A stretch of DNA of 64,000 nucleotides, from contig NZ_BMQB01000003.1 of the NCBI RefSeq assembly GCF_014647895.1, forward strand, positions 62,001-126,000, in the 5' to 3' direction. Shown here piece by piece: positions 57,721-64,000 of the stretch (its first letter is position 1; every line of letters begins with the position of its first letter). Made by a program: the position numbers and the translations under genes. The notes under the pieces are model-generated. The model was not told where the DNA came from, ran no database searches, and saw only the letters and a list, made by a program, of their open reading frames with translations. This DNA comes from Pilimelia anulata (GTDB lineage: Bacteria > Actinomycetota > Actinomycetes > Mycobacteriales > Micromonosporaceae).

Positions 57721-57739
57721 TTAGGCAAGCCTTACCTAA
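57721..57739. promoter_or_regulatory. Iron box (IdeR/DmdR-type operator)
   Basis: The 19-base site ttaggcaagccttacctaa is a near-perfect dyad (8 of 9 pairs) and matches the actinobacterial iron-box consensus at 15 of 19 positions by my count, including both outer TTAGG/CCTAA halves. It lies 10 bases upstream of the DUF2470 gene start, covering its promoter or leader. It is 251 bases from the adhesin gene on the other side, so control of that gene is less likely. Confidence 0.88.
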
Positions 57740-57990
57740 AAGTCACGTCGCCGCGGCGATTCGTCCGGTCGGCGTGGTTTTCGCCGCCGCGGGCGGGGCG
57801 TCGGGGGCGGCGTCGTCCCGGCCGCCCGGCCGGCCGTCGCGTTCACCCGAGGGCGGCTGGTCCGGGTCGGCACGAGCGGCCCGGCCGCCCCGCCAGTTCG
57901 GCCGCCGCGACCTTCCCGTCCGGCGGGAATCACCGCAGCCTTTGAACCCACGGACGTCGGTCTACGTAATCCGGAAGGTTGCACACAGCG

Positions 57991-59634
57991 ATGGCTCACT
58001 CCTCCCCCCGCCGCCGCGCGCTCGCCCTGGCCGCCCTCGTCGGCGCCGCCGGCGCCGCGGTCCTGCCCGGGGCCGCCCTGGCCGACCCGGCCACCGCCGG
58101 CAGGGCGACCAGCGCCCCGACCCAGTGGTCGCAGAGCGCGCTCGGCCGGGCGCCGATCCCGATCCGGATGGTCGGCGGCACGTGGTCCGCCTCGCGCCAG
58201 GGCATCGACATCAACGGCAACGCCCGGGACCGGCTGATGGCGTACTGCATCGAGCTGACCCGGACGACGCGGACCAACGCCGCGATGCAGCAGGTCCCGT
58301 GGGCGCAGTACCCCGGCAAGAACAACGCCCGGGACCACCTGCCCGAGATCAACTGGGTGGTGAACCACAGCATCGCCGCCGTCGGCGCCTCGACCATGCA
58401 GCGCGAGGTCGCCGAGTGGCTGGCCGCCGAGGGCCGGACCGGGCTGACCAACGGCCTCCAGGCGCAGGAGGCGATCTCCGGTACCCAGGCCGCGCTCTGG
58501 TCCCTCAGCGACGACACGGCGCTGGCCGAAGTGCGGAGCCCGGACGCGCGCAGCGGCGCCGACGGCGCCGTCGGCGACACCCGGAAGGTGTACGACTTCT
58601 TCGTCGACCGGACCGAGGAGCTGGCCGAGGGCGAGGGCGCCCGGACCGGCATGTCCGTCAGCCCGGCCGACTCCTCCGGCGCCGCCGGCACGCTGATCGG
58701 CCCGATGACCGTCCGAACCAGCGGCGACAAGGCCCGGCTGACCTCGGCCCTGCCGGCCGGCGTGCAGCTCGTCGACAGCGCCGGCGCGCCGGTCGACCCG
58801 AACAACCTGGGCGACGGGCAGAAGCTGTTCGTCAAGGCGCCCGCCGACGCCGCCGCCGGTACCGCGAGCCTGGACTTCACCTCGGACAACGCGGTGCTGG
58901 TCAACGCCGGCCGGGTGTTCACCGGCACCTCGGTGCGGACCCAGTCGTACGTCACCGGCAGCCGGCAGTACGGCCCGGCGCACGACCGGACGATCGTCCG
59001 CTGGACCGCCGTGCCGAAGCCGCCCGTGGTCACCCCGACGCCGACCGAGCCGGGCCAGCCGCCGAAGCCGGGCAAGCCGGTACCGACCCTGACGACCTCG
59101 GCGTCGGACAAGGCCGACGGCGACAAGACCCTCACCCCGCGGGGCGGCCGGGTGATCGACGTCGTGACGTACTCCGGGCTGCGCGCGGACACCGAGTTCA
59201 CCATCTCCGGCGAGCTGATGGACAAGGCCACCGGCAGGGGCACCGGGATCACCGCCCGGCGCACGTTCACCACGCCGGAGGCCGAGGGCGACGGCAAGCA
59301 CGTCGACGGCACGGTCGAGGTCGTGTTCGAGGTCGGCGACGACCACGAGGGGCGGACGCTGGTCGCGTTCGAGACGATCACCCGCAAGGGCCGGGTCGTC
59401 GCCGAGCACCGGGACATCGACGACGTGGCGCAGACCGTCGGCGTCGGCGTCGAGGTCGCCGGCGTGACCCCGGCGCACCCGGCGCCGAAGCCGCCGGCCG
59501 GCCCGAGCCTGCCGGTCACCGGCACCTCGCTCGGCCTGCTGATCGGCGGCGGCGTGCTCGCCCTCGGCGTGGGCGGGCTGCTGACGGTGGCCGCGCGCCG
59601 CCGCCGGGCCGCCCTCGGCACGATCGGACACTGA
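57991..59634 (+). CDS. LPVTG-anchored thioester/VaFE surface adhesin
   Basis: A 547-residue wall-anchored surface protein. Signal peptide 1-31. The N-terminal thioester (TQXA) domain has Cys86 (MAYCIEL) and the Gln166 of SGTQAALW, which should form the internal thioester that binds host or abiotic surfaces covalently. A beta domain follows, then a Pro/Lys linker (about 347-370) and a VaFE-type domain (GRTLVAFETITRKGRVVAEH) with a probable isopeptide bond. The C-terminus has LPVTG at 507-511, a hydrophobic helix and an RRRR tail: a sortase substrate. ATG 57991 follows ggaagg. No sortase gene is in the window. Confidence 0.88.
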   Translation: MAHSSPRRRALALAALVGAAGAAVLPGAALADPATAGRATSAPTQWSQSALGRAPIPIRMVGGTWSASRQGIDINGNARDRLMAYCIELTRTTRTNAAMQQVPWAQYPGKNNARDHLPEINWVVNHSIAAVGASTMQREVAEWLAAEGRTGLTNGLQAQEAISGTQAALWSLSDDTALAEVRSPDARSGADGAVGDTRKVYDFFVDRTEELAEGEGARTGMSVSPADSSGAAGTLIGPMTVRTSGDKARLTSALPAGVQLVDSAGAPVDPNNLGDGQKLFVKAPADAAAGTASLDFTSDNAVLVNAGRVFTGTSVRTQSYVTGSRQYGPAHDRTIVRWTAVPKPPVVTPTPTEPGQPPKPGKPVPTLTTSASDKADGDKTLTPRGGRVIDVVTYSGLRADTEFTISGELMDKATGRGTGITARRTFTTPEAEGDGKHVDGTVEVVFEVGDDHEGRTLVAFETITRKGRVVAEHRDIDDVAQTVGVGVEVAGVTPAHPAPKPPAGPSLPVTGTSLGLLIGGGVLALGVGGLLTVAARRRRAALGTIGH

Positions 59635-59773
59635 GGCACGAAACAGACAGAAAACGACGCCCGCGGGGCGGTGGCCACGGCCGCCGCCCCCCGGGCGCGT
59701 TCCCGCGTCCGGGGTCAGGTCGCCGGCCCGATTGCCGATCATGAGAGGTGCGGACCGGAACGAGGGGGGTGCG

Positions 59774-61549
59774 GTGGACAGGGGCGCCGCCATGACCGAC
59801 CGGGCGCCGGGCGGCGCCGGGCCGGAGCCCGCCGGTGCCGACCGCGGGTCGATGCCGCTGGCGATGCTGCTCGCCCTCGTCGCGATGGCGCTCACCGCCG
59901 CCGCCCTGCCGGCCGCGCTCACCCGGGCCGGGCACACCCGGCTCACCGTCGACCGGGGCGCCGCGCTGCGCAGCGCGCAGACCGGCCTGGAGGTGGCGCT
60001 GGCCCGGGTCCGGAGCATGACCACGTACGGCGAGCTGTGCGGCAGCAGCCCCAGCGCGAGCCCGGTGACGTTCGCGGCCAGCACCGGCGCGAACCGGTAC
60101 ACCGTCGTCGCCCAGTTCTACGCCACCGCCGGCAGCCGCGCCCCCGGTACCGGCGACGCCGCGACGGCCTGCGCGCCCGGCAGCACGTGGATGCGGCTGA
60201 CCGCCACCGGCACCGGTACCGGCGGCGCCAGCCGGACGCTCAGCGGCCTGTACCCGCTGCACGCCGGCGGCGGGGAGGTGGCGCCGTACACCCCGGCCGA
60301 GGACGTGTACGCCCACCCGCGCCTGATCCTGGCCTTCAACCCCGTCGGCGCGCCGCCCACCGACGCGCTGTGCATGGAGGCCCGCGGCTCCGTCCCGCCC
60401 GCCGGCACGCCGGTGACCATGCAGCCGTGCCCGATGGACTTCCGGGAGCGGCTGGGCGTCGGGTACGAGCAGTTCTGGTACTACCGCTCCGACCTCACCC
60501 TGGCCACCGTCGGCTCGCTGCGCACGCCGAACGCCAGCGGCGCGATGTGCCTGGACGCGGGCGCCGACGCGCCGCCGGCCGGCACCGTGCCGACGATGCG
60601 CCCCTGCGTGACCCCGGTGCCGCCGCGGCAGAAGTGGTACTACAACAATTTCCGCAACTACGAGCTGGGCACCGCCGCGAACACGCTCAGCGGCCGCTGC
60701 CTGAACGTGGCCGACCCGGGCACGCCCGGCTCCGGCCTGGTGATCGCCACCGGCGGCAACTGCCGCGTCCGGGCGCTGAACACCCGGCAGCACTTCGCGC
60801 CGTTCCCGTACGTCGGGCCGGGGGTGGCCGGCATGCGCACGGCGGCCTGCCCCGAGCGGCCGGCCCACCCGTGCGAGCTGGCCCAGCTCCGCAACGCCGT
60901 CGCGCCCGGCTACTGCGCGGCGGCCATCGACGACAGCAACAACATCTACGTCCGGCAGGAGGTCCCGGACGAGACGTTCATGTTCCCGAGCGAGTGCTTC
61001 CAGAACCCGAGCGTCGCCGACACCGACTGGTCCCAGCTCTTCCGCCTGCCCGCCACCCCGACCGGCACCGGCGCCAGCGAACCCGGCCCGATCTACACCG
61101 TGAAGGGGACCACCCGGCTCTGCCTGGAGCCGAACGCGCGCCGCCTGGTCCAGCCGCTGCGCTGCGACGGGTCGGCGGAGCAGCAGTGGGTGCGGTACGG
61201 CGACACCGGCGACTACGACACCGAGTACCGGATCACCCACCCGGCGACCGGCCGGTGCCTGACCATCCCCGGTACCGAGGAGGCCCAGCGGGACCCGTCG
61301 TTCCACGACTTCCAGGCCCACTGGTACAGCTACACCGGCCCGCAGAAGATGGGCGTCCTGCCGTGCCGGACCGAGGACCGGCCCGCCGACGACGACGAGA
61401 GCGTGGCCCTGCCGTCCCTGGTCCAGCTCCAGAAGTGGAACAGCCCCGGCATGGTCGTGCGCGGCGGCGAGGAGGGCGGCGGGACCCCGCCGGCCGAGCC
61501 GGTGCCGGCCGGGCCGCTGCGCGACCTGCTCCCGGACGGGCCCCGCTAG
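59774..61549 (+). CDS. Orphan ricin-module pilin-like protein
   Basis: A 591-residue paralogue of the large pilin-like protein at 19128-21080. The N-terminus DRGSMPLAMLLALVAMALTA, with a hydrophobic helix to residue 50, parallels ERGSLPMVLLLTLVGVSLSA of that protein. The body has QxW-like and Cys-rich units: CLDAGADAPPAG then RQKWYYNNFRNYE, CLEPNARRL then EQQWVRYG, and CLTIPGTEEA, plus LQKWNSPG near the end. Unlike its paralogue it stands alone, with no other pilin. GTG 59774 is used by its ggggggt site; ATG 59741 and ATG 59792 are alternatives. Its stop overlaps the convergent DHFR-like gene stop. Confidence 0.65.
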   Translation: MDRGAAMTDRAPGGAGPEPAGADRGSMPLAMLLALVAMALTAAALPAALTRAGHTRLTVDRGAALRSAQTGLEVALARVRSMTTYGELCGSSPSASPVTFAASTGANRYTVVAQFYATAGSRAPGTGDAATACAPGSTWMRLTATGTGTGGASRTLSGLYPLHAGGGEVAPYTPAEDVYAHPRLILAFNPVGAPPTDALCMEARGSVPPAGTPVTMQPCPMDFRERLGVGYEQFWYYRSDLTLATVGSLRTPNASGAMCLDAGADAPPAGTVPTMRPCVTPVPPRQKWYYNNFRNYELGTAANTLSGRCLNVADPGTPGSGLVIATGGNCRVRALNTRQHFAPFPYVGPGVAGMRTAACPERPAHPCELAQLRNAVAPGYCAAAIDDSNNIYVRQEVPDETFMFPSECFQNPSVADTDWSQLFRLPATPTGTGASEPGPIYTVKGTTRLCLEPNARRLVQPLRCDGSAEQQWVRYGDTGDYDTEYRITHPATGRCLTIPGTEEAQRDPSFHDFQAHWYSYTGPQKMGVLPCRTEDRPADDDESVALPSLVQLQKWNSPGMVVRGGEEGGGTPPAEPVPAGPLRDLLPDGPR

Positions 61550-62106
61550 CGGGCGTACCGGTGGGCGACGACGCCGCCGGCGAACTCCCGCCGCTCGGTC
61601 AGGTCCCAGCGCCGCGGGTCGAACGCGGTGCCGGCGAACAGCGGGATCCCGTCCCCGGCGAGCACCGGGTTCACCTTCAGCACCAGCGCGTCGATCTCCG
61701 GCAGCAGCGCCGCGGCCAGCTTGCCGCCGCCGCACAGCCAGATCCCGCCGCCGGGCTCGGCCTTGAGCCGGCGGACCGCGCCGAGCGGGTCCGCCCGGAT
61801 CACCGTGACCGCCGGGTCCGGGTCGGCCAGCGTGGCGGAGACGACGTACTGGCGCAGGTGCGGGTACGGGCTGGGCCGGTCCGGCAGCCCGAGGGCGTAG
61901 GTGGCCCGGCCCATCAGCACGGTGTCGAAGGCGCGGTTCGGCGCGTCGGCCACGCCGAACGCGGCCCGCAGCGGCGCGGGCATGGTCTCCGGCCAGGCGC
62001 GGGCGATCTCCGGTACCGCGTCGGCGGCGAAGAAGTCGAACCCGCCGTCCGGGCCGGCGATGTACCCGTCGATCGTCACCGCGACCAGGTAGGTCAGCTC
62101 GCGCAC
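61546..62106 (-). CDS. Dihydrofolate reductase-fold family protein (RibD C-terminal-like)
   Basis: A 186-residue protein with the DHFR/RibD C-terminal fold, probably an NADPH-dependent reductase. Marks: LTYLVAVTIDGYIAGPDGGF at the start, DTVLMGRATYALGLP, the nucleotide-binding GGGIWLCGGGKLAAAL, and KVNPVLAGDGIPLF. Substrate unknown. GTG 62106 is preceded by ggggga. The stop overlaps the convergent pilin stop in the palindrome ctag (61546-61549). Confidence 0.85.
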   Translation of the reverse strand: MRELTYLVAVTIDGYIAGPDGGFDFFAADAVPEIARAWPETMPAPLRAAFGVADAPNRAFDTVLMGRATYALGLPDRPSPYPHLRQYVVSATLADPDPAVTVIRADPLGAVRRLKAEPGGGIWLCGGGKLAAALLPEIDALVLKVNPVLAGDGIPLFAGTAFDPRRWDLTERREFAGGVVAHRYAR

Positions 62107-62146
62107 GGCTCCCCCTTCGCGCGGCGCCCGGGCGGGGCCGCGCGGC

Positions 62147-62701
62147 TCAGTATCGGAAGGGCAGGCCGGCGACGTCCATGCCCTCCTGCCAGTCGAGCCG
62201 GCGGCGGCCGAGGTCCAGCGTCAGCTCGACGCTGGCCAGGGCGGTGAAGCCGGCCCGGTGCAGGCAGTGCAGGGCGGCGGTGTCCCGGACGGCCGGCGAC
62301 ACGCCGAGCGCCCGCATCCCGCGCCGCCGGGCGACGTCGATCACGGCCCGGACCAGGGCGGTGCCGATGCCGCTGTCCCGGTACGGCTCGCTGACGACGA
62401 TCGGCCAGATCTCGCCGGCGTTCTCCCGCAGGACCAGGCCGGCGAGCCCGACGACGCCCTCGTCGTCGTCCTCGGCGACCCAGACGCCGGCCAGGTCGAT
62501 CCGGGCCAGGTACTCCTCGAAGCCCGCGCCGCGCGCGGTCTCGCCGTCGCCCTCGTCGGCGGCCAGCGGGTACTGCCGGGCGCGCTCGGCGGCCAGCTCC
62601 GCCCAGAGGTGGCGGCCCTCGCGGTGGTCGGTCGGCCGGTACGGCCGGACGGCCACGTCGATCCGGTCACTGATAGCTGTCGCTCCGTAGCGATCGGTCA
62701 T
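62147..62701 (-). CDS. GNAT N-acetyltransferase
   Basis: A 184-residue GNAT acetyltransferase. It has VAVRPYRPTDHREGRHLWAE at the start, the acetyl-CoA loop YRDSGIGTALVRAVIDVARR and a C-terminal GVSPAVRDTAALHCLHRAGF with the typical N/H-rich end. ATG 62701 gives a standard length; upstream in-frame codons to 62761 are not conserved-looking. The pair of GNAT and kinase genes is divergent with 52 bases between. Substrate unknown. Confidence 0.8.
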   Translation of the reverse strand: MTDRYGATAISDRIDVAVRPYRPTDHREGRHLWAELAAERARQYPLAADEGDGETARGAGFEEYLARIDLAGVWVAEDDDEGVVGLAGLVLRENAGEIWPIVVSEPYRDSGIGTALVRAVIDVARRRGMRALGVSPAVRDTAALHCLHRAGFTALASVELTLDLGRRRLDWQEGMDVAGLPFRY

Positions 62702-62753
62702 GTCGCCATAATGAACCCGATCCGCCCCCGCCGGAGCCGAAGTGGGAGATCGC

Positions 62754-63632
62754 ATGGACATCGCCTACCTGCGCCGTCACCCCGACCACCTGCCCACCTT
62801 CCTCACCCACCAGCGGATCCGCGAGACGCCCGTACCGGGCGGCGGCACGTGCACCGCGCGCCGGCTCACCCTCGACGACGGCCACTCGGTGTTCGCCAAG
62901 AGCTGGCCGGCGGGGGCCGGGCCCGCGCCGGACGGGCTGTTCGCGGCCGAGGCCGCCGGGCTGCGCTGGCTCGGCGAGGCCGGGGCGGTGCCCGTACCGG
63001 GGGTGCTCACCGCGCTGCCGGAGCTGCTCGCGCTCGACTGGGTCGAGCCCGGCGCGCCCACCGCGGCCGGCGCCGAGGAGCTGGGCCGGGGGCTGGCCGC
63101 CCTGCACGCCGCCGGGGCGCCCGCGTTCGGGGCGGCGTGGCCGGGCTGGATCGGCGGGCTGCCGCTGGACAACACCGCCGGGGCCGGGCCGTGGGGGCCG
63201 TGGTTCGCCCGCCGCCGGCTCGACCCATACCTGCGCCGGGCCGCCGACGCCGGCGCGCTGTCCCCCGCGGACGTCGCCGCCGTCGAGCGGGTGCGGGACC
63301 GGATCGGGGCGTACGGCGGGGACGAGCCGCCCGCCCGGCTGCACGGCGACCTGTGGCCCGGCAACGTCCTGTGGGCCGCCGACGGGCGGGCGTGGCTGGT
63401 CGACCCGGCCGCGCACGGCGGGCACCGGGAGACCGACCTGGCGACGCTGGCGCTGTTCGGCGGGCTGCCGCACCTGGACCGGCTGCTCGCCGCGTACGCC
63501 GAGGCCGCGCCGCTGGCCGACGGCTGGCGGGACCGGGTGCCGCTGCACCAGCTCCACCTGCTGCTGGTGCACGCGGCGCTGTTCGGCGCGGGGTACGCCG
63601 GGGCGGTCCGCGCGGCGGCGGACCGGCTGTGA
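62754..63632 (+). CDS. Fructosamine kinase family protein
   Basis: A 292-residue kinase of the fructosamine-3-kinase/aminoglycoside phosphotransferase fold that repairs glycated proteins. It has VFAKSWPAG (ATP Lys), EAAGLRWLGEAGAVPVPGVL, the catalytic loop RLHGDLWPGNVLWAADGRAW and metal site LVDPAAHGGHRETDLATLAL, all diagnostic. ATG 62754 is preceded by gggagatcgc. moaA begins by a 4-base overlap (GTGA at 63629-63632), so the kinase and the molybdopterin gene are cotranslated; why is not clear. Confidence 0.88.
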   Translation: MDIAYLRRHPDHLPTFLTHQRIRETPVPGGGTCTARRLTLDDGHSVFAKSWPAGAGPAPDGLFAAEAAGLRWLGEAGAVPVPGVLTALPELLALDWVEPGAPTAAGAEELGRGLAALHAAGAPAFGAAWPGWIGGLPLDNTAGAGPWGPWFARRRLDPYLRRAADAGALSPADVAAVERVRDRIGAYGGDEPPARLHGDLWPGNVLWAADGRAWLVDPAAHGGHRETDLATLALFGGLPHLDRLLAAYAEAAPLADGWRDRVPLHQLHLLLVHAALFGAGYAGAVRAAADRL

Positions 63633-64000
63633 CCACCGACCCGCCCGGCGCGGCCGGCCGCGAGCGCGACCCGGCCGGCGGGCTGGTGGACGTGCACGGG
63701 CGGGTGGCCCGGGACCTGCGGGTGTCGCTGACCGACCGGTGCAACCTGCGCTGCACGTACTGCCTGCCGGCCGAGGGCGTCCCCTGGCTGCCCGGGCCGG
63801 ACCTGCTCACCGACGCCGAGGTGGGCGAGCTGATCCGGGTGGCGGTGACCCGGCTCGGGGTCAGCGAGGTGCGGTTCACCGGCGGCGAGCCGCTGCTGCG
63901 CCCCGGCCTGGCCGGGATCGTCGCGGCCGCCGCCGCGCTGCGCCCCCGCCCGCGGCTGTCGCTCACCACCAACGGGATCGGCCTGGCCGCGCGGGCGGCG
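63629..64000 (+). CDS. moaA: GTP 3',8-cyclase MoaA (5' part only)
   Basis: N-terminal 124 residues of MoaA, the radical SAM enzyme that starts molybdenum cofactor synthesis from GTP. The cluster motif CNLRCTYCLPAEGV is intact (CxxxCxxC), followed by VRFTGGEPLLRPGL and SLTTNGIGLA. Before it, DVHGRVARDLRVSLTDR is the usual MoaA start. The first 20 residues are a charged extension. GTG 63629 overlaps the fructosamine kinase stop. It runs past the window end. It joins moeA, mobA and fdhD (22-29 kb) in the molybdenum theme. Confidence 0.9.
   Translation, partial: MTTDPPGAAGRERDPAGGLVDVHGRVARDLRVSLTDRCNLRCTYCLPAEGVPWLPGPDLLTDAEVGELIRVAVTRLGVSEVRFTGGEPLLRPGLAGIVAAAAALRPRPRLSLTTNGIGLAARAA

Overview
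The window is about 75% G+C. GTG and TTG starts are common, third codon positions are almost all G or C, and genes are often joined by 4-base start/stop overlaps (ATGA or GTGA). Gene content includes GAF-ANTAR regulators, a poxvirus-type topoisomerase IB, LPxTG surface proteins, Tat-exported enzymes, an IdeR/DmdR-type iron box and an F420-era style of small regulators. All of this points to the chromosome of a filamentous actinobacterium; a Micromonosporaceae-like organism is my guess, and nothing here proves it. I see no rRNA, tRNA, CRISPR array, prophage or insertion sequence.

Layout. 1-5.1 kb: SDR and SRPBCC genes, topoisomerase IB, a DUF2231 membrane protein, and a glucose dehydrogenase/gluconokinase pair that would feed glucose into the pentose phosphate pathway. 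5.1-8.6 kb: a small secreted protein divergent from a membrane-anchored XRE regulator, then a PAS-GAF histidine kinase with a worn ATP site. 8.6-9.8 kb: a long gene-poor stretch. 9.8-13.2 kb: two tandem GAF-ANTAR proteins, the first behind a hairpin that covers its ribosome site, then a UBP zinc-finger protein coupled to a Na+/H+ antiporter. 13.2-18.1 kb: a tightly coupled four-gene operon of a PrnB-like (tryptophan/indoleamine dioxygenase superfamily) protein, a PAS kinase, an Rcp1-like response regulator and a REC-PAS-kinase-REC hybrid. 18.4-21.6 kb: three coupled type IV pilin-like genes, the central one carrying ricin-like modules. 22-29.6 kb: a molybdenum cofactor cluster (MoeA, FdhF/YdeP-type oxidoreductase, DUF6457, MobA, FdhD) interrupted by an AbiE toxin-antitoxin locus whose antitoxin is intact and whose toxin is decayed. 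moaA at the right edge adds to the molybdenum theme.

29.7-44.6 kb: mostly exported or signalling proteins (serine hydrolase, HAD-like protein, TPR regulator, chemoreceptor, LVIVD protein, SdrD-type protein, Tat-exported purple acid phosphatase, trypsin) and an acyl-CoA synthetase. 44.7-50.4 kb: a cytoplasmic thermolysin-like protease overlapping a 92-residue protein that repeats the protease's own C-terminal tail, a Tat-exported class V aminotransferase, and a secreted M4-plus-trypsin fusion. 50.5-64 kb: RecQ, a MarR/ABC export operon, dimethylargininase, a lipoprotein, an iron-box-controlled DUF2470 protein, a thioester/VaFE/LPVTG adhesin, a second ricin-module pilin, several small enzymes, fructosamine kinase and moaA (cut by the window end).

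The most unusual items are the PrnB-like protein wired to a phosphorelay, the protease with a tail-mimicking partner, the hairpin-masked ANTAR gene, the two ricin-module pilins and the triple-frameshifted AbiEii toxin beside its intact antitoxin and operator.
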